NCBI RefSeq assembly: GCF_003856525.1
Contig: NZ_RJVQ01000002.1
Coordinates: 682,001-746,000 of the forward strand
From: Vibrio viridaestus
Lineage (GTDB): Bacteria > Pseudomonadota > Gammaproteobacteria > Enterobacterales > Vibrionaceae
Length of the DNA stretch: 64,000 nucleotides
Reading direction: 5' to 3'
The notes beneath the pieces are model-generated. The model ran no database searches. It saw only the letters and a list, made by a program, of their open reading frames with translations, and was not told where the DNA came from. Positions 1-7,767 of the stretch are shown here, one piece after another (within the stretch, counting starts at the first letter, position 1; each line of letters starts with the position of its first letter). Position numbers and translations under genes: made by a program.

Positions 1-46
1 ACTTTTGGTCTTCCATGAATATGGATGAGCTAGATAGCATAAAGTG

Positions 47-144
47 AGCTAACAAGGCCATTAAATCGGACAAAAAATGTTGGCTTTTGTTCGTGCCTCA
101 CAAATTTTAGCCGCCATTTTTTGCCGTTTATGGCGGCGTTAAGT
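47..144 (+). repeat. integron attC recombination site (first)
   Basis: The right end carries GTTAAGT (138-144), which fits the attC R' core GTTRRRY. The left end has AGCTAAC (47-53), an imperfect R'' core. Between them GCCATTAAATCGG pairs with GCCGTTTATGGC apart from extra bases. Inside that, CAAAAAATGTTGGCT pairs with AGCCGCCATTTTTTG. This gives the long imperfect hairpin with unpaired bases that integron integrases recognise. The cassette gene it belongs to lies left of the window. Confidence 0.8.
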
Positions 145-177
145 GTGCGGTAACAATCTGCGGATAGTGAGGAAAAA

Positions 178-594
178 ATGATAGAAAATGATTATCCCAA
201 CGAGGTCTACTCAAAAAGAGATTGGCTAAAGAATCTCTTGAATAGGTCCGAGCAACAGTTATTAGGTCTATATGGAATCAAGGAAAAAGAAAAGTTTAAA
301 ACCATGTTTTCCTTGGTTTTTCTGATCCTTTCTTTTTCGTTGCTACTACTAACGTTATTTGTATTAATTCACCCAAATGGATCTATCTTAGTTAACCCTG
401 AAATTCATCAATTTCTAGGTCCTATTTGTGTATTTCTTGGTTACTTTCTTTTTAAATCCTCATCAAGTTTCTATGAGCATAGAGCAATCCTAAGGCAGGT
501 AAGTGAATATATTTACCAACAACGGAAGGCAGTAGATAGAGCCGCAGAGGCACTACATTATTCAGAGGAGAGACTCAATGAAAAAAGATATTGA
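178..594 (+). CDS. cassette-encoded two-span membrane protein, unknown function
   Basis: This is the first gene of an integron cassette; I do not recognise the family. The 138-residue product has a charged N-terminal 40 residues, two hydrophobic segments at about 42-64 and 78-93, and a charged helical tail at about 100-138 that is probably cytoplasmic. A GAGG ribosome site lies just before the ATG. The gene starts 34 bases after the first attC crossover site and overlaps the next gene by 17 bases, so the two are probably translationally coupled and act together. The two-helix shape followed by a soluble helical tail resembles small membrane effectors seen in defence or toxin-antitoxin modules. 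That comparison rests on shape only, not on recognised homology. Confidence 0.7.
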   Translation: MIENDYPNEVYSKRDWLKNLLNRSEQQLLGLYGIKEKEKFKTMFSLVFLILSFSLLLLTLFVLIHPNGSILVNPEIHQFLGPICVFLGYFLFKSSSSFYEHRAILRQVSEYIYQQRKAVDRAAEALHYSEERLNEKRY

Positions 595-1111
595 GTCTTC
601 AATTTCTGACCTTGAGAACATCACGAGCAACACAGATAAAGCCCTAGATAAATTAATACAAGCATCGGAAAAAGCAGATGCCAGTAGTTCGTCCACGCTG
701 TTTGGTGCCGCGGGAGGAATTGTTGGAGCACTGGCAGGCACTTTGATTGCACCGCACATTGCTCTATCCGCGCTATTACTTTCAACTCCGCTTACAGCTC
801 TCGGCATTATCGGAGGAATTCTTGTATATAGAGGGCGAAATGGAATAAAGCTAGAAAAAATGATTGCTCAGAATCGAATTGCATGTAATGAAGTCTTGGA
901 TCGTATAAACAGCTTGCCAGACAATGCCCCTCAAGACGTAGTTGATGGTCTATGGGAAAATTACAATATACTAAATGGTGCATACCGAAATCAGTCAGCT
1001 ATTGCTTTATCACCAAAAGAAAAAAGTAAGCAAGGCTTGATGCTTCCAGGAAGCTCAAAGAAAACACTTAACAAGTCAATGCAACCGACCGCTAACGCGT
1101 CGGCTGATTGA
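578..1111 (+). CDS. cassette-encoded Gly-rich membrane protein with attC-encoded tail
   Basis: This is the second gene of the same cassette. The 177-residue product opens with a predicted helix rich in Asp, Glu and Lys (1-40). A Gly/Ala/Leu-rich hydrophobic region follows at about 41-85, probably two tightly packed membrane helices. A soluble domain of about 90 residues completes it. The start ATG lies inside the end of the previous gene behind a GGAGAGA ribosome site. The reading frame continues through the left half of the following attC site, so the last dozen residues (ending MQPTANASAD) are encoded by the recombination site itself. The family is not recognised, and its partner is the upstream membrane protein. 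Confidence 0.7.
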   Translation: MKKDIESSISDLENITSNTDKALDKLIQASEKADASSSSTLFGAAGGIVGALAGTLIAPHIALSALLLSTPLTALGIIGGILVYRGRNGIKLEKMIAQNRIACNEVLDRINSLPDNAPQDVVDGLWENYNILNGAYRNQSAIALSPKEKSKQGLMLPGSSKKTLNKSMQPTANASAD

Positions 1112-1121
1112 AGCGTTATGT
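1066..1121 (+). repeat. integron attC recombination site (second, short type)
   Basis: The 56-bp site is bounded by ACTTAAC (1066-1072, R'') and GTTATGT (1115-1121, R'). The inner arms TCAATGCAACCGAC and GTCGGCTGATTGA are complementary except for an unpaired base and a mismatch, as expected for the folded bottom strand of attC. It closes the two-gene cassette and contains the stop codon of its second gene. Confidence 0.85.
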
Positions 1122-1136
1122 GCCTTGGAGGAATTA

Positions 1137-1791
1137 ATGAACTATCGACAGCTTATTGAGCTAAAAAGGCGGAGAACAAGAAAACTCAAACGATATTGGC
1201 ATAGAAGAGATGAAATCGAAGCTTTCAAAACCCGTTTGGAAGAGGTGCTGAACGATTATCTTATAAAACGTAAGGCAATGGTACGTAAGCACGCTGACTT
1301 TTTTGAAACGCCAAATAAAACCACTAAAGAGCTTTTAGTTACTCAACATCTCTTTCAAATGTTAGAAGTAGATACTAACGAGCATTTAGTTAATATGTTT
1401 CTTGCACAAGATCCGCCTGATGTGGCTGTTGTCACTAGTTCAGGAAAGAAAGTGGGGGTAGAGGTTAAATGAAAAGGCTATTGGTTACGACATCAAGGGT
1501 GAGCGCTTAAAATATCTTAAAGAAATTCTATCGTGGAATGCGGATAGTATTGCTAAGAAACTACAGAATATCGTCACAACTAAAGCTCAAAAGTGTCACA
1601 AACTACCCGAAGAATTCGATGAACTAGTCTTATTAATTTTTACTGATGAGCCTCGATTAGACGCATCTATCATAGAAAATTCTATCAAAGACGTAAAATT
1701 TTCAGACATTGAAGCTTTTCAAAGTGTGTATATATTGACAAATCGTGACCCTAAGAAACAAGGGAAAGGCTTGTTGAAAATCGGCACATAA
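1137..1791 (+). pseudogene. PD-(D/E)xK nuclease-like cassette gene split by a +1 frameshift
   Basis: The start is the ATG at 1137, preceded by GGAGG six bases upstream and directly after the attC crossover. The first frame stops at 1470-1472. An open frame shifted by +1 continues with no stop to the TAA at 1789-1791, inside the next attC R'' core. Joined together, the product would be about 217 residues. It has a Lys/Arg-rich helical start (about 1-50), then PPDVAV followed after a beta-hairpin-like turn by VGVEVK. This is the PD...(D/E)xK arrangement of restriction-like nucleases. The break falls immediately after the catalytic-type lysine. The downstream part (starting near GYDIKGERL) continues the same fold pattern. 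Either this is a real or sequencing frameshift, or the product is made by +1 recoding at AAA-TGA behind a purine-rich, Shine-Dalgarno-like run (GGGGGTAGAGG). Confidence 0.65.
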
Positions 1792-1911
1792 CAAATTGTT
1801 AAAGAGGGACTTGCAACGCGTGGCATTTTTAGTTTGCAGCGAGTTTTGTGTTTAAGTGTTTTGCAGACAGTCATTTATTACGTTGCTGCGCCCCTTAACA
1901 AAGCGTTATGT
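1786..1911 (+). repeat. integron attC recombination site (third, VCR-like)
   Basis: The 126-bp site runs from ACATAAC (1786-1792, R'') to GTTATGT (1905-1911, R'); the two cores are exact complements. The flanking AAATTGTTAAAGAGGGAC and CCCCTTAACAAAGC segments match the ends of Vibrio chromosomal-integron repeats, as does the overall length. It is the last attC visible and so marks the right end of the array in this window. Confidence 0.9.
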
Positions 1912-2574
1912 AATATTTTCGGTACCAAATACTCTAATATTCATTTGATATACTTTATTTACTGTCTCATGAACCTGATTTGCTTGATATGAGTCGCCAT
2001 ACCATACTTCAATTGCAAAGTGAGGTGAATATAAGTCAGATATTTCTGAATCAATCAATGCTTGAGAATCTGTAGTTCTTAATGGATCTGCATCTTCTGT
2101 TGTTAATAGGAGCATGGGTTTCAGGAATGGCATAAACGAAAGTAATGTAGTGACATATAGCTTTCTGATTGTCTCAGGTAATGCGGAAAGGGCCGCTCTA
2201 TCATAAATGGCGTCAATTTTACCTATGTCTGTACTTTTTAAGACAAAAATATCGCCGCAGAAAATACGAATATGTCCATGTCGCCATACAGTGAAATTCC
2301 CGCAGCGAGTTTTTTTGGGTTTTAGATTGTTTTCTTCGAAAAATGCTCTTACCGCGATCGAACTGAGCTCAATACCAATAACCTCGTAGCCGCGTCTCGC
2401 CAGCCAAATTAAATCTTTACTCTTTCCACATAATGGTACTAAGACTCTTCCCATTGTGGGAATGTTAAGTTGATGCCAATAATCTTGTAATTGTTGATTA
2501 ACTGATGTCTGATGAAAGTCAGTATGTCCGTTTTTCCACATGGAAAGCCATAAACTGTTGTCTTCTGATATCAA
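1906..2574 (-). CDS. tpm: thiopurine S-methyltransferase family protein
   Basis: This is an S-adenosylmethionine-dependent methyltransferase of the bacterial TPMT family, which methylates thiopurines and, in several bacteria, selenium or tellurium oxyanions. The 222 residues are close to the usual 218. The N-terminus (LWLSMWKNGHTDFHQ, then NQQLQDYW) matches the family's signature opening, followed by the SAM loop LVPLCGKSKDLIWLARRGYEVIGIE at about 42-67. Start: TTG at 2574, because the next in-frame ATG would cut into the conserved opening. The stop codon TAA lies within the R' core of the last attC, and the gene points toward the array. It is therefore either the chromosomal neighbour bordering the integron or a cassette gene inserted in reverse without its own attC. 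Confidence 0.85.
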   Translation of the reverse strand: MISEDNSLWLSMWKNGHTDFHQTSVNQQLQDYWHQLNIPTMGRVLVPLCGKSKDLIWLARRGYEVIGIELSSIAVRAFFEENNLKPKKTRCGNFTVWRHGHIRIFCGDIFVLKSTDIGKIDAIYDRAALSALPETIRKLYVTTLLSFMPFLKPMLLLTTEDADPLRTTDSQALIDSEISDLYSPHFAIEVWYGDSYQANQVHETVNKVYQMNIRVFGTENIT

Positions 2575-2987
2575 GGTACTCGGTTCCTATTGTCGTAAAC
2601 AGTACAATGTCCGCTTGTCAACACTTCGATTGATGTTAGGTGAATTGCCAAATTAACTCGAAAGGCCACCTATTGGCTGCATTTAGGGTTGGTAGGTACG
2701 GTTTTGCTTCGACTAATGAAGAAGCGAATGTTATTAAAGCATCAAGAATCATGCCGCTTGTGGCATATTCAATTCCCGAAGTTACCTATAGCTAAATAAT
2801 TCAGGCGTTTTTCGCGGCTAAAGCAGTAATAGATATGGTAATGTGTCTCAGGATTAATCAGGGATAAGGAGTTGGGGGAAGGAGAACAACAGAAATTTTG
2901 TTTCTCAAAATGCAAGGAATCCGGGAAATAAAGGTTGTTAGCTGTAAATTACGGTATACTGCGCAATTGATCTAACTATAGTTATTT
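2575..2987. other. 413-bp gap without a convincing gene
   Basis: I see no convincing gene or attC partner here. An unstarted 50-codon frame at about 2642-2794 could be a gene relic but has no recognisable homology. The last 50 bases before 2988 are AT-rich and probably hold the promoter of the next gene. Confidence 0.5.
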
Positions 2988-3278
2988 ATGCTTATACCAA
3001 CGAATACGCCCTCTTCTCCAAATATATCTTGTTCAAACTGCAAAGCTTGCTGCTGTCGTCTTGAAGTTCTTATTATTTCGGACACTGGTGTGCCAGAAGA
3101 ATTCATCGAACGAGACCAATACGGCGGTGAAACCATGAGACGATTAAATGATGGTTGGTGCTCAGCTTTAGATAGAGACACTTTAATGTGCACAATTTAT
3201 GAAAATCGTCCTTGGATATGTCGTGAATTTGAAATGGGCTCTGGTGAGTGTCTTGATGAACGTAGTAAGTTTTTATAA
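2988..3278 (+). CDS. YkgJ-family cysteine cluster protein
   Basis: The small 96-residue protein belongs to the YkgJ family, proposed to bind zinc or an iron-sulphur cluster; its biochemical role is unknown. Visible motifs are CSNCKACCCRLEV (about 14-26) and, further on, DGWCSALD, CTIYENRPWICREF and a Cys in GSGECL, which is the family's Cys pattern and order. The length is usual. It stands alone, with a rho-independent terminator 37 bases after its stop. Confidence 0.85.
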   Translation: MLIPTNTPSSPNISCSNCKACCCRLEVLIISDTGVPEEFIERDQYGGETMRRLNDGWCSALDRDTLMCTIYENRPWICREFEMGSGECLDERSKFL

Positions 3279-3314
3279 AACTGTTAGTTTGCATATCTTT
3301 CCTGGGCTGGTTTA

Positions 3315-3354
3315 GAAAAAAGCGGAGGAGGTAATAATTCTATTCCGCTTTTTT
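3315..3354 (+). terminator. rho-independent terminator
   Basis: AAAAAAGCGGA and TCCGCTTTTTT pair around a 17-base loop and end in a T-run, just downstream of the cysteine cluster gene. Confidence 0.7.
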
Positions 3355-3511
3355 GATATTCTGGTCAGGACTTACGCCAAGTCAGTAATTGCGTTGGTAT
3401 ATATTAAACTCTTATCTCACGTACATTACAGACTCAGTTATCGTCTATTTCAAAATCCTCTCGACCTTGCTAAATTACCCATCAATCCCAATTTTCAACG
3501 CAAAGAACCTC

Positions 3512-4150
3512 ATGGTAAAACGAATTATCACCCTAAGTATGCTTGCACTTACTGGCTGTGTATCGGTACCAACCGACACACCACCAAAATGGCACGAAAA
3601 CAGTGACCAGTATGTAATAAAAGGCAGACAAGGGTGGATGCCGGGGCATCACCTGACTTTTGGACCTTATCAAGTCGACGTAGATAAAAGCGCGAACTTA
3701 AATCTAATTGATGATGTGCTGCTGAAGGTAAAACACCAAAGTGTCACGATGACGCTTTCCAGTAATGATAGTGAGCAGGCGCAATTTCATTACGAGCAGC
3801 GCTGTGATGGTGGTCATGGATCACTTGTTATCATTGAGCCGAATAAATATGCTGCGCAAATTGATGCTCAGGGTAAGAAGGCAAGCTTTACCGACCCGTA
3901 TAACTTCAGCTTCAACGATCAGCAGTATCATTTAGCATTCGGTGATACTGACCATCCTCAGGTTATTACTATCATGCAAAACAAGAAGGCGTTGGCAGAG
4001 CTGCACCTAGGCGTATTTAACGGGTCATTGAGCGCTCAGGATAAAGTGTGGTTAATGAAAGAGGACTCGCAACCAGACACGGCGATCGGTGCGCTATTGG
4101 TAGGGTATGCCGCCACTTACGAGCCAAGCTATTGTGATGACGACGAATAA
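3512..4150 (+). CDS. predicted lipoprotein, unknown function
   Basis: With the ATG at 3512 the product has 212 residues and begins with a textbook lipoprotein signal: a KR start, a short hydrophobic core and the lipobox LALTGC, with Cys at about 15. The longer open frame beginning at 3389 would bury this signal, so I reject that start. The mature part is beta-rich, without a recognised domain, and ends in an acidic tail (CDDDE). It is probably attached to the inner face of the outer membrane, since the residue after Cys is Val rather than Asp. No operon partner is evident; the next gene is convergent. Confidence 0.75.
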   Translation: MVKRIITLSMLALTGCVSVPTDTPPKWHENSDQYVIKGRQGWMPGHHLTFGPYQVDVDKSANLNLIDDVLLKVKHQSVTMTLSSNDSEQAQFHYEQRCDGGHGSLVIIEPNKYAAQIDAQGKKASFTDPYNFSFNDQQYHLAFGDTDHPQVITIMQNKKALAELHLGVFNGSLSAQDKVWLMKEDSQPDTAIGALLVGYAATYEPSYCDDDE

Positions 4151-4168
4151 ACCCAACGGGCGACAAAG

Positions 4169-4819
4169 TTAGCCCAACAGAAAAGAAGGATCAGGACAAT
4201 TCGCGTAAAACTTGGCCTTATCCTTCTCACTGGTCGCCCCGTAGAAATCGCCTTTTTGTCCGAACATATCATGCATCACTTGCAAGTGAAGATGAGGCGG
4301 CCAACCGCCGTTAACGTCGCTATCGCCAACCTGAGCAAACCTCTCGCCACGTGAAATAACTTGCCCTTCTTGCAGACCCTCTAATGAGCTCAGAGATAAG
4401 TGACCATACAGAGCATAGAAAACACGTCTATTTTCCTCATGTTGTAAAATAATCGTTGGCCCGTAATCAAAGGGTAAATCATTATTTTGAAAGCTATGTA
4501 CGGTGCCATCGAGCGGGGCATAAACGGGTGCGCCTGCCTCAATCCATAAATCGATTCCAAGATGCAGATCCCGAACTTCTTCAGCGGGCATATCCGAAAA
4601 ATGCGCTGCTTGTCGGTAAGTGGCTCGTTTTTCTTGATAACCGCCAATCGCGACTGTTCGGGTGGTTTTAAGCTGAGATGCGACGAAAGAAGCCAGATAA
4701 ACCGGGTCGCTTGTTTGCCAATACTCAAGATCCGGATTGGACTCAGACAAATCAATCAACACCCAATTCTCCTTCGGGTAATCCTTACCAAAAATAGGAA
4801 AGTACGGTGTGTTGGTCAT
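4169..4819 (-). CDS. M23-family (LytM-like) peptidase domain protein
   Basis: This is a zinc metallopeptidase-fold protein of the M23 family, whose members cleave peptidoglycan cross-links. In the 216-residue product the ligand set is complete: H86 and D90 in HLGIDLW, H140 in YGH, and H176/H178 in HLHLQV. Start: the ATG at 4819, preceded by AAGGAT with good spacing; an upstream ATG at 4867 lacks a ribosome site. There is no signal peptide, so either the protein is cytoplasmic or it leaves by an unseen route. Similar M23 domains are also known fused to aminotransferases that handle small amines, so a non-cell-wall role is possible. Confidence 0.8.
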   Translation of the reverse strand: MTNTPYFPIFGKDYPKENWVLIDLSESNPDLEYWQTSDPVYLASFVASQLKTTRTVAIGGYQEKRATYRQAAHFSDMPAEEVRDLHLGIDLWIEAGAPVYAPLDGTVHSFQNNDLPFDYGPTIILQHEENRRVFYALYGHLSLSSLEGLQEGQVISRGERFAQVGDSDVNGGWPPHLHLQVMHDMFGQKGDFYGATSEKDKAKFYANCPDPSFLLG

Positions 4820-5036
4820 AGTTATCCTTAACATTTTGATTCGTTCTATATCACCCAGTTCTACCATCTATTCACTCACTTAGAAACCCCTTAATTCACC
4901 TCATCGTGATCGTTCAAATTACTTTAGCGCTCAGTTAACCTTTGGTTAATTCTGATTTTCCGCGTTGATATTCCAACCTCGTCTACTAAGTTAGTTTTGA
5001 ATATGGATTTTTCTGCTAACTGAAAAGGAGAGATGA

Positions 5037-5933
5037 ATGCGTTTAATTAGCGTGATAGTGTTAATGTTACTGAGCTTTGCCACCCTCCCAACTCAAGCGG
5101 CTGAACAACACAGCTACGTGATTGAGAAAATGAAAGACAACGTTTACCGCTTTACTGCAGGGCATTATCGTTCTGTTTTTATGGTCACCGACAAGGGTAT
5201 TTTGGTCACGGACCCGATTAATCCGGATGCCGCTGCTTGGTTAAAAGCTGAGTTAAAGAAGCGCTTTAAACAGCCTATTCGTTATCTGGTCTACAGCCAT
5301 AACCATGTTGACCATTCTCTTGGTGGTGAGAAGCTGGTAGAACCCAATACCACTGTCGTTGCTCAGGAACTCGCCGCAGAGGATATGGTGAATACCCGAC
5401 TCCCGACAGCGTACCCCAACGTCACCTTTGGCGACCATCTGACCATCAATCTTGGTAAGAGTCAGGTACATCTACAATATTACGGTGTTAATAACGGAAG
5501 AGGGAATGTAAGCATGCGCTTTATGCCTGCCAATGTGTTGTTTGTGGTTGATTGGATAGTCTTGGGACGGATGCCTTACAAAGATCTGGCTGGATACGAT
5601 ATTCAAGGCATGATTCATTCTACAGAAGCCGTATTGAACGAGCCTCCCTTTGATCTCTTTATCGGTGGACACGCTGACGCAGGCAGTCGCGAAGATGTGA
5701 AACACTATCTTGGCTACATCAAGTCGCTTTACGCCAAAGTGCGCGACGGCATATTAGCAGGCGACGATCTTCCTACGTTACAGAAAGAAATCACGTTACC
5801 TGAGTATTCTAATCTCAAAATGTACGATGAATGGCTAAAAGAGAACATCGCCGGTGTCCACCGTATGTTACTCGACCAATCGTACTTCAACTTCCGACCC
5901 GATGTGAAAGAAGCGCAGCAAGATTCTATGTGA
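5037..5933 (+). CDS. exported metallo-beta-lactamase fold hydrolase
   Basis: The 298-residue protein has a cleavable signal peptide (cleavage probably after TQA at about 21), so it acts in the periplasm. The first zinc motif is intact: SHNHVDH, with H88, H90, D92 and H93. A late GGH (about 213) and the Asp in VVDW (about 180) are present. The usual mid-domain His in a G-H-T-x-G turn is absent; the matching stretch reads GVNNGRGN. The protein may therefore bind only one zinc or have altered chemistry. Start: ATG at 5037 behind AAGGAG. It stands alone, with a hairpin terminator shared with the convergent chemoreceptor gene. The substrate is unknown. Confidence 0.8.
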   Translation: MRLISVIVLMLLSFATLPTQAAEQHSYVIEKMKDNVYRFTAGHYRSVFMVTDKGILVTDPINPDAAAWLKAELKKRFKQPIRYLVYSHNHVDHSLGGEKLVEPNTTVVAQELAAEDMVNTRLPTAYPNVTFGDHLTINLGKSQVHLQYYGVNNGRGNVSMRFMPANVLFVVDWIVLGRMPYKDLAGYDIQGMIHSTEAVLNEPPFDLFIGGHADAGSREDVKHYLGYIKSLYAKVRDGILAGDDLPTLQKEITLPEYSNLKMYDEWLKENIAGVHRMLLDQSYFNFRPDVKEAQQDSM

Positions 5934-5946
5934 TAAGAAGAAAACA

Positions 5947-5973
5947 GCGACACGCTATTTTATGGCGTGCCGC
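5947..5973. terminator. probable bidirectional terminator
   Basis: CGACACGC and GCGTGCCG pair around an AT-rich loop between two convergent genes, with T- or A-rich bases in the loop rather than a strong T-run. Confidence 0.5.
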
Positions 5974-6003
5974 TGAGCTTAATTGAATTGATATCAACGC
6001 GCG

Positions 6004-7464
6004 TTATATAACGAATTGCTCACTGAGTTTTTTGAGTTGCTGCATCGACTGCGCGAGCTGCTTCATACTATTGTCTTGGACAGTCACTTTTTGCGCGATG
6101 ATTTGCGTGGACTCGTTTACCTGATCCATATTCTGGTTTACCTCATCAAGAGCGGCATTTTGCTGTGTAACCGAGGTCGAAATTTGATGTATCTGCGAGG
6201 TGATATTCGAAACGTTGTTGCTTGAACGGCTAATTGCTTGCTGGATATGTCCGACTTCCTCGACCAGTTTCGAGGAGTTCTTATTCACTGCGGTCATACT
6301 GTCTGTCGATACTTTCGCATTACTATCGAGAGCTTGTAATGTACGACTGATTTCACTCACGCTAGTGTTGGTTCGCAGAGATAATGCCCTAACTTCGTCC
6401 GCTACTACCGCAAAGCCGCGACCCGCTTCACCGGCACGTGCAGCTTCAATCGAGGCATTAAGAGCCAAAAGATTCGTTTGCTCGGAGATATCCTGAATAT
6501 TACGCAATATCGTATGCACGTTCTTAATTTCATTCACGATGTTATTGATATTCGCGCTTGTTTCATTGAGATGTGAACCTAACGCCGTTACGGAGCCTGA
6601 ACATTGTTGGGTACCTGTCTCAATTTCAACATTGCTGTCATGGGTTTGTTGGATATTATCGTGGCACACATGCGCATTTTGGTCCACTTCGCGGAATGAG
6701 ACGCCTAGTTGCTGCATGGCGGTAGTGACTTGTTCTGTCCTCATCGAGTTTTCTTGAACTTCATGAGTAATTATTCTTGTTGCGGCAACAACGGCTGCTG
6801 ACACTTCGCTTAGTTCACTGATCGTTCTGTTATTGCTATTAATGAGTTCTTTGAGCTTGCCAATGACATGATTAAACTTACTACAGAAAGGATCGTTGGA
6901 TTCCAGCTCAAGTTTAAGATTGAGCTTGTCACCATCCACCATCTGATTAATTTTTTCCTCAACGTAAGACATGCGTTTTGCGCTGATATTAGCGGTGAAC
7001 GCACCATACATTGATACACTTGCCTGTAAGATTGCATAAAGACAATGTTCAATAGGCAGCCAGATGCTAGGGTTACCCGGAAAAATATATACGCCGTAAC
7101 CAGCCGTTTGCAGGTAAAAGAATAAAAAGTGGTGGACCGCTGCTGCGACAAGGTTATTCAGAACGACTAACCAGTCGCCATAAATCAGTAATAATCCTAG
7201 TAGAATAAACACCTCGAAGTGAAGCATTGTCATACCACTGGACTGATGAATATGTAGGGCGACGAAACCATAGAATAAATAGGAGATCACATAACGAAAT
7301 CGTGGCTGATTAAGTAAGAGAATAGCGGCAGTTAACGCAATATTGATAATTAAGGCGGCTGTTGAATAACCATATTGAACCATATAGACAAAAGTCAGCA
7401 GGGACAACGGTGTCAACAGTATCCAGGTTTTTTGCTGAAAGGTTAATTCTTTATCTAAGCGCAT
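6004..7464 (-). CDS. methyl-accepting chemotaxis protein with multi-span membrane input
   Basis: This chemoreceptor passes signals to CheA/CheW. The N-terminal 155 residues hold about six hydrophobic segments with no sizeable periplasmic domain, so sensing is probably within or at the membrane. No clear HAMP domain follows. The cytoplasmic coiled-coil signalling domain runs from about 200 to 486, with the highly conserved hairpin tip at about 325-365 ([18 protein letters not shown], then [19 protein letters not shown]). There is no CheR-docking pentapeptide at the C-terminus. The gene stands alone and converges on the metallo-hydrolase gene. The ligand cannot be inferred. Confidence 0.9.
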   Translation of the reverse strand: MRLDKELTFQQKTWILLTPLSLLTFVYMVQYGYSTAALIINIALTAAILLLNQPRFRYVISYLFYGFVALHIHQSSGMTMLHFEVFILLGLLLIYGDWLVVLNNLVAAAVHHFLFFYLQTAGYGVYIFPGNPSIWLPIEHCLYAILQASVSMYGAFTANISAKRMSYVEEKINQMVDGDKLNLKLELESNDPFCSKFNHVIGKLKELINSNNRTISELSEVSAAVVAATRIITHEVQENSMRTEQVTTAMQQLGVSFREVDQNAHVCHDNIQQTHDSNVEIETGTQQCSGSVTALGSHLNETSANINNIVNEIKNVHTILRNIQDISEQTNLLALNASIEAARAGEAGRGFAVVADEVRALSLRTNTSVSEISRTLQALDSNAKVSTDSMTAVNKNSSKLVEEVGHIQQAISRSSNNVSNITSQIHQISTSVTQQNAALDEVNQNMDQVNESTQIIAQKVTVQDNSMKQLAQSMQQLKKLSEQFVI

Positions 7465-7767
7465 AGCTTACTCCCCTCAAGATTAAATTATTTTCTTATA
7501 AGTTATCTGAAGGAGCGTAGTTCAATATGCGAAGGTGGTGAAATCAAAGCCTGTTTGTTACCTGAGAACGAGAGGAAAATGAGAACACCATTTAGGAATC
7601 GAACGTCTGTTGCTTAGTGAACTGTTAATAAGAGTGAGTAAGATCATACAGAGCTTGTGTCGAATTCTTCGAGCCAGTCGCAAGTTTAACCTCGGATTGC
7701 AGGTGTATCTTGGTATACACTGACTCGCGATATAAAGAAATGACAAAAAGGGAGTTCAGCAGGCGAT
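7465..7767. other. 303-bp gap upstream of recQ
   Basis: No gene is supported. The right end should hold the recQ promoter, and a GGGAG ribosome site lies about ten bases before its ATG. The left end should hold the chemoreceptor promoter on the other strand. A short reverse open frame (7558-7746) has no ribosome site or family resemblance. Confidence 0.5.

Noticed and set aside
562-807. Minus-strand open frame of 81 codons opposite the cassette genes
   Set aside because: It lies opposite the two well-supported plus-strand cassette genes, has no ribosome site and no recognisable domain.
2635-2641. GTTAGGT resembling an attC R' core right of the methyltransferase gene
   Set aside because: No partner R'' core or complementary stem lies within the next 150 bases in either direction.
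3389-3511. Upstream extension of the lipoprotein gene
   Set aside because: It would place 41 residues in front of a complete lipoprotein signal peptide.
7558-7746. Minus-strand frame of 62 codons upstream of recQ
   Set aside because: It has no ribosome site and no protein-like pattern; the composition is that of random coding.
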